Source of the DNA: Apostichopus japonicus
Lineage: Eukaryota; Echinodermata; Holothuroidea; Aspidochirotida; Stichopodidae
Reading direction: 5' to 3'
Assembly: GCF_037975245.1 (NCBI RefSeq)
Contig: NC_092576.1
Location: forward strand, 11,105,111 to 11,169,110
DNA length: 64,000 nt
Both the position numbers and the translations under genes were made by a program. Under the pieces are notes generated by a model. That model made no database searches, was not told the origin of the DNA, and saw only the letters and a program-made list of their open reading frames with translations. Of this stretch, positions 1 through 12,800 are shown one piece after another. How positions within the stretch are numbered: the stretch's first letter is position 1; every line of letters begins with the position of its first letter.

Positions 1-660
1 TGTTGTAAATTAACGTTGGAGAATTTTTTATTGATTAGAGATAAATACAAGGTTTAAATAGAATGAGGTCTTCACTCAAAACCCTTATTTTGCCTTCTTG
101 TCTACCTAGTGATATCCTTCGCAGTGTTTCGGCAATGCCTGCCAAGGTTTAAACCAATCATTCATCGGGTTTTATATTTCGAGAGATGTTTGCGACATAT
201 TTTTTCCGTTCTTTTTTTTTGGTTTTGCCCAGATTTGGTTATTTGGACTTTGACTTACAGTGAGCGATCTTTGACGACGTATTACTTTAATTAATAAGAT
301 TAACAAGCGGTGAAATGGTTTTAATGACTTGGATCATGACGTTTCAAAAGATCTATGTGAGAAATTCTATTAATGAAATGATAATTCAAAAACTGATGAC
401 TGTTTTATTGAATATAATGGATAATGATATAATTGTTTTATTGGAACGGGTATTCCTCCACTCCAGCCTCCCCCACCCCCACCCCCACCTCTCCCATCCT
501 CTCACACATGCAAACTTACATGCTTCACCAATTTCCATAAAATGTGAGAAATTCTATTGATGAACTGATAATTCCCTGCAAAAACTGATGACTGTTTTAT
601 TGAATATATTGGATAAAGATATAATTGTTTTATTGTAACGGGTACTCCAGCCTCCCCCAC
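1..660. repeat. Non-coding start with a ~190-bp-spaced direct duplication
   Basis: The blocks at about 355-470 and 545-660 share gagaaattctattaatgaa-like sequence, ctgatgactgttttattgaa, ggataa(t/a)gatataattg and a pyrimidine-rich ctccagcctcccccaccc end. No credible coding sequence is seen in the first 300 bases. Confidence 0.6.
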
Positions 661-669
661 CCCTTGTTA

Positions 670-3230
670 AGTGGTTCGTTACATGTTTTATTAATAGCGG
701 CGCTATAGTAGTATCGAATGGTGAATCTTGTTAGTCCTCCTTTAAGGCTCGATTGAAAAGTTCTTTCACCCCTTTGTGGCCTTTATTACAACAAACCATT
801 TAATAAATCGTCGTGTTAAAGTTTATCAGCTTCATAAAACCTTATATCTCTCCTAAATCAACAATTAGTTATCTATTATTGACAAAACAAGTTTGCACCA
901 AACTGAAAGTTAAGATAATAATGGAGTCTCCTATCCCAGGATGGTACGCTATGTTTACCATCCTACGATATAAGCTTCACTTAACCTTATATCTCTCCGA
1001 TATGAACAATTAGTTATCTTTTATTGACAAATTAATTTTGCACCAAACTGAATTTAAGATAATAGTGGAGACTCCTAACTCAGGATGGTACACTTTGTTT
1101 GCTAAAATAATTGTAAATTTCATTAGACGTGATCATAGGCTGTGTGCATTGGATTGCTGCCCTCAACACCTGTTTTTATATCTAACTTGACAATTAAAAA
1201 GCTGGAAGTAATTATCATTGATGGAGACCCTGGAATTTTATACAGTATTATATGATAATTTGACCTTCTTGTGTTTTTCATTGCATAACTGTTTTATAAT
1301 TAGTGGCGCTAGAGTGGTATCGAATGATTCAAAAGCAATCCCGCTTTCCTACCTTGTTTTGCCACTCATATCTCTATGTTATATTTACCTACGTGTTTTA
1401 GGCAAGGTCGCAGAGTTGGAGTCGAGTCTACTTAACCAGAGTCCGAGCCAAGTTTGAATATATATATGATATCTGATAATTCCATTGTTCCTACTGTAAA
1501 AGATATATGATGAGATGTTGTACAGTTAAACATGCAACATTTCTATTAAGAATACAAGCATATAATGAGCCTTCCATTGAAGCTGTGGCAAAAATTAAGG
1601 TAATACAAGACAAAAACAAAAATTGTCATTGTCGTCATGTGTGTATTTACGGACTCAGATGGACTCGGCCAAGTCCAATTCCAGATGATGTCGAGTGTGA
1701 GTCATGTCCGAGTCCAAAGCCCTTCGAGTCCGAACCAAGTCCGAGTCACATAGAAATTGAACTCGTCCAGCTTTGCAAAGTAGCATTGTTTGTTCGTTCG
1801 ATTGTTTCATTTATAACAGTGTACAACAGTTGGACAATCCATTCAGTTGCCAATTTTCCCCATATTTGCTATATGACCTTTGCCGTTGACGACATATTTA
1901 GTACTTGCGTTTGAGTGGGATCTGCCCATGCACTGCATAACATAAAACAAGTTCAAAGAGTCCAATATACGATAGGATTGTAATTCCCTGGAGGTCTTCT
2001 TTTTTATATAGGTGTAGTGGCTTTGTTCACTGTGCCATATTTTGCACGCGCGTCATGGCCAAAACAGTTTTCCGATTTTAATGATCTTTGACCTATGACC
2101 TATAGGGTACTACGACAATATCCCTCGATGTATATGTTTAAACGCCCTCCACCCTACCCATATAAGTACGAACTCTATTGTGCTTACAAAAAGATATATG
2201 AATTTAGGAAAAAACTTCTTCGTTCAAGGACACTACAATTGTATTATAGGCCCATACAACTTGTAATCCACGACAGTATAGACTCCACTTGTAACACACA
2301 TAGATGTTCATCACACATGATTGAATCTTTCATTCAATAGCGAACTTTGGTGCTAAAACCAAAATGTAAAATGAAAAACCTATGACTTTTCATATACTGA
2401 TTTGTGTAAGAGTTTTATATCACATCGTTATTTGAGAGAAGTGATCAAAGAAGTCAAATCCAATACACGTACCCAGATGAACTACACGTTTGAACTGTAG
2501 GGCTACTAACATAAGGTTCGACAGAGCCCCACCCCAAGGCCCGGAACCGCACGCACTAACTCCTTTAACCACTTGAAGTGTGTTTAGTACATTTCTATCC
2601 AAGGGCGGTTAAAGAATTCTGGGATAATATGCATTTCCACACTAATTAGTTTAGCCCTAATTTATTACATGATTCGGTGCAACTTTATAGGCACTGCGAT
2701 GGTCTGCATTTCTGGTATATTTCTCCAACATGACTATTTACCTGGCTAGTATTCAATTATTGAGCTGGCCAATTCGGATTAGCTAGGAAATGTACCATTT
2801 TAATTATTAAAGAAAAAATAAATGTGTCAAAGATCTATGTGCCGTAATCGGTCTATCAGCGATAACAACATACATTTTCTTCTGAGGCAAAAGATTGAGA
2901 AAGTTATTTCAATATAGTAAATATTGAAACTTATTCTAATTTGGGTCAAAGAAAGTTGTTCACTTTTATGTTAAAACTAGATTCAAGTTCCCTCTCTGAA
3001 TATCTTTGGAATTCGCTAGAATGAATTATGTCGTGTTTTATCTACACTGTCGTGGCTTTTTGTTCAATTGTACTATTGTATACTGCAAAACTTGGCGAAA
3101 GTTTAACTGCCAGAATATCATGGCGGTCGTTCATTACCAACTGCTATACCGGTCTCAGTTTTGCGGACAAAGGTCTTGCTTTACATTTTTAGATCTACAT
3201 AATAAACTAACAAGAAACCACCATTGAATT
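670..3230 (+). repeat. Diverged segmental duplication, copy 1
   Basis: This block is collinear with 6435-9780. Matching landmarks include agcggcgctata at 699 and 6445, attagtggcgct at 1299 and 7712, gaccctggaatttta (1227) as the insertion-free equivalent of 7346, the tatgacctatagggtactacgacaatatc segment against the one at 8140, and the taatcggt...gcgataacaacat segment against 8670. The copies differ by many substitutions and indels. Inside copy 1 a unit of about 125 bp is itself duplicated in tandem at about 841-1100. No gene is seen; the open frames here lack conserved features. Confidence 0.7.
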
Positions 3231-3855
3231 TATGATTTTTGAAAGAAATACTCAAAATTGCAATTTTGAATTGACAATTGCGGTAAACATTGGGAATATG
3301 TACCACTTAGCGAGATTTACACTGTCTGCGTAACTTCACAACGAATGTAGTTCCTATGAGATCGTAACATTATGAATTTTACAATATAAGAGTTGAGTGC
3401 TACAAAGGAGCACGTCACCTGACCCGCCATGGTTGGTACGGTATTTGGCGAATCTCTTTATTGGCGTACAGTCAGTCCGCAGCTGCTCGAAAAGTGTTTC
3501 CTTCTCTTACATATCTTGCATGACTTTTCGTGACGTCATGAGGAACCGATTAATAATGAGCTAGAAATGACGATTTTCTGAAGCCGTTACCTCAATGCTA
3601 AGGAATTAATAAATTATCTTAACTATGAAAAATTGTTCAGTAGACACTTGAAATACCTTTCATCTTGTTAATGAAGAAATGAAATAAGTAAAACTGTTAA
3701 TTTCAGGCGATTTTCATTGGACCTAAATTTTGTCAGTGCTTCGTAAAATAGTCTACTGTAAAATAGAAACCCAACAAAACCACTTTGTTTCAGTTCAAAT
3801 GACAGAGTATATGATTATATATACATTGTAACCAAGTTTATTCCAGTTTATATCA
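3230..3855. other. No gene or repeat recognised
   Basis: AT-rich sequence without a convincing coding frame, repeat or RNA gene. Confidence 0.4.
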
Positions 3856-4070
3856 TCAGGAGGTGGAGCCGGGGAGGGTCACTGGGGCCAAGTGCCCCCC
3901 CCCCCACTTTTTTCCAAAATAGCAAATGTGCCCTACTGGCATATAAATATGTCCCTTTGATGAAGAACTGCCTATTGGATATCTTAAACCTTTGTTCATT
4001 TTAATATTTTTAAAATGGCATCCCATATGTTTTGGTAGCATGGTTAACAATAAACGATCTCTATCAATAG
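3856..4070. mobile_element. Fragment related to the 8.9 kb transposon end
   Basis: The start (gagccggggagggtcactgg, gtgccccc, cacttttttcc, aaatgtgccct) resembles 8935-9005 (gaaccggggggcac, gtgccccc, cacttttcctc, aaatgtgccct). No matching right end or target duplication is visible, so it is a fragment of an uncertain DNA element. Confidence 0.45.
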
Positions 4071-4880
4071 TATTGATAGCATACTAACACATCATATATA
4101 TTTAAGTGATATGGCCGGTGTGTATCGGTTTATAGCATAATGAATGGTGGTTGTGGAATGGGAAAGTCCCGTCTTGTGTTGTGCCACCCACCCCTCCTTT
4201 TTGGAAGCTTCCTACCCTCCCCTGCATATCATCCAACTATCCATTTACAGTTTAGGTGGTGAGTGGGAGATGACAGGTGATAGAGATGCTTATTGTGTTG
4301 AGTGTGAATCAAGAATTTATTTGATATGAGTAAACGAAAGCCATCACAGGCAAACACAGGGCACATATAGGGTGTACTGCCTTGGTTGAATGAATTTATT
4401 TTGCTTTTTAAATTAATGTGGAGAAAATGGGAAATATTCTGAAAATACAAATTGTGCCCAAAAGCTCGTTGGACTCCTGACCATCAGGAAGATCGGCTGG
4501 TTCATTGAAAATGTAATTAAAATTGATAGAAATGTTACAAGAATGATAATGTGATGTCAATAATAATGATAATACTGTTATAACTCGTTTACAGAATGTT
4601 CTCTCTTCTGTTTGAAGAGAAGACTTTATTACTATCACGAGCAATATGTGGTTTCATTTTTGTCGGATATATATTTGAAATTCACAGCCACTTCCTGATG
4701 ATAATCAGTAGTTGCCACTCCGCACCATAACTGGCAAAAAGTAGTCAAAATACTATGTAATGCAGGCATTATTTTTATATTTATTTTTATATTTGGAAGA
4801 CGTTATTTGTAGCGCCTTCAATTTTTGCGGTAGAACTTCCAGTGGAGTTTGTCTTAGAAGGAAAATTAGATTCAACTAAT
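4070..4880. other. No gene recognised
   Basis: AT-rich intergenic sequence. Short open frames on both strands show no family motif or conserved composition. Confidence 0.4.
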
Positions 4881-4899
4881 CCTTCTCGGTTTATATATC

Positions 4900-5460
4900 T
4901 CTATGGTGGGAACCAGCGAAATTGTCCGGTCACATCGATCGTTGCGGTAAGCGGGGACGGCTAGTTCAAAGGCTTGTGAAGCAGCTCGGGGCTCGCACGG
5001 GACCCCGAGATGAGAAGACCAAGCCGACACAGGCTAGCAACCGTTGTCAGGGGTTTGTAAACATTGCTGGTTCTGCCGAAGTTTCTCACCGACTAGCGGG
5101 TCGGTAAGCTTTCATCGAATGTTACGGAAGACGGCGGCGGTTTGCTCAAAGGCTTGGGAAGTAGGTCGCAGCTCGCGCGCGCGTTGGATCCGAGATGTAA
5201 GAACGGAGCCGATACATGCTAACAACCATCGTTAGGGTTTGTAAACATTGCTGGTTCTGTCAGGTATCCTCATCGGGAGTCTGTCGTGGGAATATTATCA
5301 CATGACAGGAACCACCCTGGACCCCGGCGTAAACAAGGAACGGACGCGTTCCGAAGGAGAGGAGACGCGGAAAATAAAGTAGGGTGGATTTTGTGGTCTG
5401 GAGACAGCGTTCTTGGCAAGGGACGGCGGTCTAAACGATAAATATTGTTAAATGTGTGCC
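4900..5460. repeat. GC-rich, CpG-rich island with a ~175-bp tandem duplication
   Basis: Two units (about 4922-5078 and 5105-5262) share tcaaaggcttg, agctcg, gagatg(a/t)aa, gctaaca/gctagcaacc and the near-identical tttgtaaacattgctggttc. Composition contrasts sharply with the AT-rich flanks. Both frames of each unit stay open by chance because of the composition. This could be an unknown transposon terminal region or a CpG-rich promoter; no gene follows within reach. Confidence 0.55.
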
Positions 5461-5504
5461 CAATTTATTAAGCGTTAGCGCACACAGTGTATACGGACAG
5501 ACGC

Positions 5505-5665
5505 ACGCACGCACACCCACACACACACACACACACACACACTACACACGCGTACATACACGCATATATCCATACATACACACATACATACACATATATA
5601 TATAATATAACATATTATATATATATTATATATCATATATAAATATATATATATATATATTTATG
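5505..5665. repeat. Microsatellite: (AC)n then AT-rich stretch
   Basis: A run of ac dinucleotides near 5517-5542 is followed by catacaca variants and a palindromic atatataatataacatattat tract to about 5660. Confidence 0.9.
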
Positions 5666-5689
5666 GTTTCATGGATTAATGGTTCAGTA

Positions 5690-5960
5690 CATGTGGTTTA
5701 ACAAAGTGGCGCTATAGCTGCTTTAAATGGTTCGTATGTGACTTTGCTTATCTTCCTATGATTCACAAAGTTTCTTCACCCTTTATTGGTCTACTTGATC
5801 TGTTTATCGTTTTATCATTTTGTCAACAATCAGCTCCATTGTTAAATTTCCCTCTGTCTAATTAATTATAACCATATCATATATAAATATATTATGTTAT
5901 TGACAAGCCATCTCTCACCAAACTGAAAGTAAACAAATGTATGACGACTAAGAACACAGA
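5690..5960 (+). repeat. Partial third copy of the 0.67 kb / 6.43 kb repeat
   Basis: It shares the acatg(t)...tta..agtggcgctata...aaatggt start, the gattcacaaagtttcttcaccc motif and the later ttgacaa..caccaaactgaaagta motif with copies 1 and 2, then stops at the AT microsatellite. Confidence 0.5.
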
Positions 5961-6000
5961 ACTTCGTATCTTGTTTTCTATAGGTACGCATTAGTTAGAG

Positions 6001-6002
<2 letters not shown>

Positions 6003-6083
<81 letters not shown>
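6003..6083. repeat. (AT)n microsatellite
   Basis: An almost pure alternating at tract of about 80 bp. Confidence 0.97.
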
Positions 6084-6086
<3 letters not shown>

Positions 6087-7353
6087 CTGTTGGTTTATTA
6101 CATATAAGATTTTAAAGAACACTGACTGAAAAAAAAACAAGCAATAAGCAGAGAGAATTAGTACCAAATAAATCTTAAACCAGTTGAATACGCCACTGCC
6201 TGATTTAAAGATGAAACTATGGGTTAACTAGTAATGTCTAGTAACAGTTATTATGGCCTGTGGCGAGTGGCGCATGGAATTGATGATATTGTTTCAAGTT
6301 AACTTTAAAGAATATGTCTTGTTATAGGTTTGATATAACTACACATTTGAATTCGAATGGGTATTGCTCATCCCCCCCCCCCCCCCAAAAAAAAAAAACC
6401 GTCAACAATTTCCATTAGTGCAGGGTCCGATATGTGAGTGTTTTGAATAGCGGCGCTATACTAGTTTTGGATGCTTAATACTAAGCTTGGTACCTTATCT
6501 CCCGTTAAGTCTTGATTGGGATGGTTCCATCACCCCTTTTTGGTGATCTGTGTGACCTTTATCACAACAATAACTGTTTAATGAATCATCGAATTACTTT
6601 AACTCTGCTAAATCAATATTTCTTGCGATAAAACTGCAAGTAAATAAATTTGGGCAGTATGGTATCTCAGGAGGGTGATTCTTGTTTGCCACAATAACAT
6701 TAATTACATTAGGGATCAACCAGATGCCTAGCCTGACTTTCTTTTTGAGGGGGTAGGGGGCCTAGGGGCGGGGTGTTGGGCAGCATATATTTAGAGCCTT
6801 CCTTTTGGAATGACCCAACGACGCCGAAGGTCCAGGCCCCACCTTAGGGCCCCGGTGGGGTGCAGGGGACACCGCCTCCGAAAGCTCTGTGGTATTAACA
6901 AACTCTTGGGCATTAGAATGGAAACTTTAACTAACTTCATATTGCATTTGATGCGTGGAGAGCTCCCCCCCCCCACTTCTCCCGAGGGCGTATGGTAGAA
7001 TCTTTTAAGACATTTAGTTAATGTTTTACTTCATGTTACATTGCAAAAATTATCCATGCTATTAAAATTCACTCTCAGTTTATCTCGTCTCCTTACCTGT
7101 TCTTGTTACTTTATTTTTTGGATCACTTAATTGGGGGGGGGGGTCATTGACAATTTCTTTTGGGGTACCCCCCCATGTACCTAAATGTTGAAACAAAAGT
7201 TAAATACTGTCAGGCGTAGATTGCCTAGGTTACAATATAATGCTGTTTGGGGATTAGACATTATATTTCCATCCATCAACGCTTGGTTTTTATATATCTC
7301 TATTGTCAAAAGCAAGCTGAAAGTAAACATCCTTGATGGAGACAGGAATTAAT

Positions 7354-7644
7354 CAGGCGAGTAGCCAATGAGGGGGGGGGGCGACCCCCTTGAGTATATT
7401 TTTTTTGTGTTTCCATGATATCGCTAGTAATTTAAAGAGAAAATGCTAAGATGCAACTTACAAGGCCTGGGAAGTGCCATTTCCATCGATCAGGGAGGCA
7501 TTTTCAGACAAAATGTTCGTGTACTCTTCGCGCCAACCTATGGTGGCGCTACGCTTAGATATAGTTTGAAATGCCGTATCTACGGCTCTGATAGTTTGCC
7601 TGGAGTTTCGCCCCTCCCTTGGCAAATTCCTCGCTTCGCGCCTG
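7354..7644. mobile_element. ~291-bp MITE, hAT-like
   Basis: Ends are CAGGCGAGTAGCC on the left and, inverted, CAGGCGCGAAGCG on the right. Flanks gaattaat (7346-7353) and gaatttat (7645-7652) form a target duplication matching at seven of eight bases. The paralogous site near 1237 reads gaattttat without the insert. The element carries the GCGCCAACC...GGTGGCGC hairpin at about 7530-7549. Confidence 0.7.
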
Positions 7645-8919
7645 GAATTTATAGAGTATTATTTGATAATTTGACGACCTTGTTGTGGTTCGGTGCATAC
7701 ATGTTTAATAATTAGTGGCGCTTCAGTGGTATTCAATGATTCAAAAGTAATGCGGTTGCATTCCTCCTTCGTTTTGCGCCACATGTCTCTTTGTGTGTTT
7801 ATATACGTATATTAGGCAAACATTTCGAATATTTCATTTGAAATAGTGAACAACATATAGACAATCGATTGATTTGCAGTCATTTTTTTAATAACCTTTA
7901 ATATCTGACATTGGAACCATATAACATTATCCTCCTGGCAGAGTTTCTAAAAAACTTACCAAGGAGAGTGACCCAACCCTCCACAGGGTTAACGTTCAAG
8001 GGAAGATTGTGACATCTCAGTGCGTTTTGATGGTCTTACTTTTTAGATGGGTATGGTGGTTTGGGTCTTTTTGTAATATGTTCCACTCGCGTATTTGCTA
8101 TACAAGCACTTTACGATTTTAAAGATACTTTATTTATCACCTAGGGCCCTACGACGATATCACTTAGAGGGTCCAAAGCCTTCCACCAGCCATGTACCCA
8201 TACAAGTTTGAATTTATTTAGCTTGCGATCGACACTTAATTGCGCATAGAATATGCAAAAGTGAAAAACCGTTCAAGGCAATTTTCCTGTACAATGATAT
8301 TTTTAAGAATCTCATATATTGCATCATTATTCTTAAAAAGTATTCGAAGAAGTCGAATCTATTTTGAGCCGTATCGACGTACCCACTGCCCCCCCCCCCC
8401 ACTGCCCCCCCCCCCCTCGAAACTGCACGAACTAAGTACTTGTTCTAACCAATACAAGTTAAGAGATTCTCAGGATAAAGATGGCAATCCCCAATGTATA
8501 TTTTTAGCCCTACTTGATTACATAATATGGCAAAACTGTATACAAGTCAAATAAATGATTTGCACTTCTAAAAGACATTTTCTCAAATGAAATACTTGGC
8601 TATAGTATATATTCATTGGATCAGCAAATTCAGATTTGTTAGAAATGCATATGTCTCTAAGATATATGTGCTGTAGTCGGTATAGCAGAAATAACATCAA
8701 ATTTCCTTCTCTCTATTCTGAGGTGAAAGGTTGACAAATCAAATTAAATTTCAAAGTAACCTACTAGCAAACGTTGACAGCTATTTTGGACCAAATGATC
8801 CGAAAGTTTTTCATTTTTATTCCAAAACTGAATTCAGGTTCACCCGATATATTTTTGAAAACGCTAAAAAGAATTGCATGTGGCTTTTAATCTAGATTGT
8901 CCTGGAAACTTGTTGACAC

Positions 8920-9590
8920 CAAGGGCGGCGGAACCGGGGGGCACAGGGGGCACGTGCCCCCCCCCCCCACTTTTCCTCAGGTTAAAAATGTGCCCTTTTT
9001 CTACATAAAAATTGAGGTGTCTCAAGTTAGCAAGAGGCCAGAGAACCAGAATGAACACTCGGGAAGGGCCGATTCCGGCCATCTGAGGTATTTGTAAAAC
9101 TTTTCTTGTACGCTCCGCGCCAACTGACGGTGGCGCTCCGCTCAGATAGTCGTGCATACAACTTTGCAAATCCTAGCTACGCCCCTGACTTTTAATGAAT
9201 TTCTGTGGTCAATCTCAAGCTATTTCGAATGGAAAAAAATTGTTAAGATATTAACAAGAAATAAACTCTAATTCGGAAGATTCCTACATTAGCAACTAGC
9301 ATGTTTTCACCTCATTTTGTCTCAAAAGAAAACTTGTTCCTTGTTTCCCAATTTGCACATTGGATATTGCAGTGCTAGTTGGCTATGCATATTTTCCTTG
9401 AAGGGGGGGGGGTGGGGGCAGGACGTTGATGGAGTGATGTGTATACGCAAATAAGTTAGTACAATAAGAGTTGTAAAGGGTACTAAATATAAGGCTGCAT
9501 CAGTCCAATCGAATTTCTGCAAAGTGCGATTTGATGTCGGTGCCCCCCCCCCCCCCCCCCCACAGATTAAAAGTGCTTCCGCCGCCCTTG
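8920..9590. mobile_element. ~671-bp inverted-repeat element, hAT-like, possibly composite
   Basis: Left end CAAGGGCGGCGGAACC; right end, inverted, CAAGGGCGGCGGAAGC. Flanks gttgacac (8912-8919) and attgaaac (9591-9598) match at six of eight bases. The paralogous region near 3050-3070 lacks this insert. A second terminus, ctagctacgcccctg, ends near 9187 and resembles the right end of the 5.9 kb element, so two elements may be nested here. Confidence 0.6.
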
Positions 9591-9857
9591 ATTGAAACAT
9601 CACATTTTCAATATTTTCTCTGTTGTATACCGTATACGTAACTTGGCAAAAGCTGTAACCACCCAGAATTTCAAGGCGTCGATTCTTTCATTATCATCTG
9701 ATATACATGGGGCCATTATTTGCGACAAATGGACTTATCTTCCTAAAGTTCGATCTTTACATAAAGCTGCCAGACTTGCCAGTAGCGAAGCACATACGCG
9801 TATAGCACATGTCAAGTAAGAATTGATTTACGTTGGTGTCCCCCACTATTCATTAAA

Positions 9858-12800
9858 ATGGAGAGTAGTAGTAGTCGTCTTGAGTCTGATAAAATGTTGC
9901 CGTCCTTGTATTCAATATTCAAAGGACAGGTAAGTTACCAGTTGTGGCACCGTTATCTTACAATAATAGTAAAGCTTTAGTAAAGCCCCCTATGACTAGG
10001 CTATTCCAGTGGTGGATAGGCTAATATTGTTTGTCCTCGTAATTGATATTACTGTAAGTAGCAGTTCTGCGATACAGTTAATTGAACAATGATGTTGTCC
10101 CCAATTGCGTTGGATGAATAGGCCTACGCCTAACACTGGTAATAGCAGATAAAGCAACAATGGCAAATAATGAACGTATTATGTTATTAAAAAGTTAGGT
10201 ATACTGCCCTCTTATTTGTCCTGTTACTGAGCGAATAAAATGATTCGTTTTTGTATTACCAATACCATGCAGCTGCCAAAAAAAATGGGCCGTGGCTATT
10301 CTTACGACTAGTCGTAACAATTAATTATAAACTATTCTTACGACAAAGGCGAATTCAAGCGCAGTAAAGTAAATAAAGCAACTGCGCATGTAGTAGGGGT
10401 AACCCTAACTTTAACCCTAAACCCCAATCCTAACCCTAACCGATAAATTATTGTTACTCCTGGTCGTAAAATTACTATGCCTGTCATAAAATAGCAACTG
10501 CGCATGCGTAATCGGAAATTATTCTTACGAATAGTCGTAAAAATAGCCACTTTGAAAAAAATGTCATATTGAAATATAGCCTAGCTCCACATCAACTGTA
10601 CTGGGTAAAGAAAAATGCAAAATTTAAATTGTTAGCCTAACCTTGTGTTAAGCTAACTGATAGAAAACAGGTGTTACTGATAGGTGCTATAGAAATATCA
10701 CAGTTTTGATCATCTATCTATATATTATCTCACAGGTTGCTTCCCTGCAGACATATGGGGTTTTTGTGAGAATTCCTGGATGTAGAAAGAACGGTAAGTT
10801 ATTTTTCAGTAAGTATACAAGTAAGTAAGCACTGGGTCACTGTCCTGTCTTTGCAGGACTTGCATAACTTCTCCATTCAAACCTGCATTCTCAATACCTC
10901 ATCACTTCCACATTGTTGAAGACCTAAGCATTTATACTCCAGCTGTCAGGTATTAATGATATTGGTATTGGTATTAATGACCTGTGCCAAATTTGATCAT
11001 GCAGAGTCGCAGTCAAATTATGCAAATTGAAGTTTGAGCATACATATAGGTGACCATTATCTTTCTAGCATATTTGAAGTTATAACTGATCTTGATGGTA
11101 TCATACCAAAAATGAGAATAACAATAATGTACACACATAAATCCTAAATTTTCTACATCAGCAACAAAAAGAATAGAAATCAAATAAGGAATACATTAAT
11201 GTGTAAGCCACTTTTAATTCATGATTATGATGAATACCTGGGTTTAAATTGACCCATTGAGTAGCAGTAGTTTGTTTCAACAAGCATAGGGTACACCACC
11301 TTCAAATAATATTTTGTAATATAATGAAATTTAAGTGAGCAAATTGAGTCACAAATGTTAAATTTTCTACGTCAGCAACAAAAAGAATGGATATGAAATA
11401 AGGTAAACAACATGTGCATTAATGTGTAAGCCACTTTTAATTCATGATTATGATGAATATGGGTTTAAATTGACCCATTGAGTGGCAGTCGTTCGTTTCA
11501 TTAGAGCATAGGGTACACCACCTTCAAACAATATTTTGTAATATCCTGAAATTTAAGTGAGCAAATTGATTCACAAATGTTATGGTAACACCCATAGCAA
11601 TTATTGTACATATTGAACTGTAGCATTTTAAGTTAAAAGTACTATGCAAATGAAATCACCAAATTATTCAAACAATTTAGAGATTATTTATTATATGGGT
11701 CAAATCTCTGTGACCATGTTACATCCCTTATTAATTAGGGTAGTACAATTGTACCACATTTTACAATTATATAACTGAAAGGCGTGGAACTTGTTCTCCA
11801 AAAATGTAGCTATTTCAAGCCATACTTGGTCTTTTTTTTTCAAATAATCTCCTTTGCTTTTCCTTTCAGGTTTGGTCCACAAAACTCAGATATCTAAGAT
11901 GAGAGTTGATAATCCTTCAGAAGTTTTAGAAGTTGGTGACAATGTCTTCTGTAAAGTGATCTCTCTTGGTGTAAGTACATACTGTACTCCTTCTTGAAAT
12001 GCCTCAGTGCTCTGACTGATACAAAATATGCAGCTTTAATCACTGAACCATTGTCTTAAATCTTGACTAGAATTGTAATTGCAAATGGTGAGGGTCAGCT
12101 AGGATTCAGCTGGTATCAAATTATCCTATTTTGTTGGATAACATTGAAATAGTTTGTGAATGTTCCTTTGAGGAGATCATAAGAATGTGTCAAAAGTTTG
12201 TTTGATGTTCGGCTGCACCGCACCAAAATATGCTTCCACTGACTACAGTTATTCATTGTTTTATTGTCTAGAAATCCTTGTAGTGTTTATGGTAATGAAA
12301 TACATATAAATGATCAAACTACCTTTTTAGTTTATAAAATTGGCCAGAAAAATGCGATGTGAGGAAACTAGAAGTTACAAATGGAAGTTATATCTTCTCA
12401 TCAATTTGCTTTCCTTTTGTTATTTATTGTTTTTTTTTTTGTATTTCAATTTCAACTCTTTATCAGAAACAACCTATAAAAGAGGTTTATTTAAATAGTA
12501 CTTTAATATCATGGAAATGTCAGGATTTAAGTCAAATATTTTACAGTACCCAAGTACATTTGTTGTTAAGTAGGGTTAATCCTTGTCAGAAGTAGTGACA
12601 ACAGTCATTGTTTTTTTTTTCTTTGGATGGTCAAATGTGGAAAGTTGTGGAAGTTGATTAAATCTATAGAAAGGCCAGTAACAAACGATCAAATGGTGAG
12701 TACTGGTAATGGAAATAATTTGATTTAATTCAATAATCTGAAACCTTTTTGTTTTGGCACAATCTGTGAGGATAAGACAACTGTGATTAAGATTGACTTT

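Larger units (their letters stand above)
6435..9780 (+). repeat. Diverged segmental duplication, copy 2, with transposon insertions
   Basis: Collinear with 670-3230 but lengthened by insertions at 7354-7644 and 8920-9590 and probably by extra sequence between about 6722 and 7230. The right end (aacttggcaaaagctgtaacc, ccagaatttcaaggcg, ttatctt..aaagttcgat) runs to within about 80 bp of the ZCCHC17 start codon, so the promoter side of that gene borders the duplication. Confidence 0.7.

Noticed and set aside
8214-8554. Open frames on both strands at 8.2-8.55 kb
   Set aside because: They lie in the diverged duplication, are interrupted in the paralogous copy, and cross poly-C runs.
10399-10440. 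True chromosome end
   Set aside because: CCCTAA-like repeats are short, degenerate and internal to an inverted-repeat element within a gene's intron.
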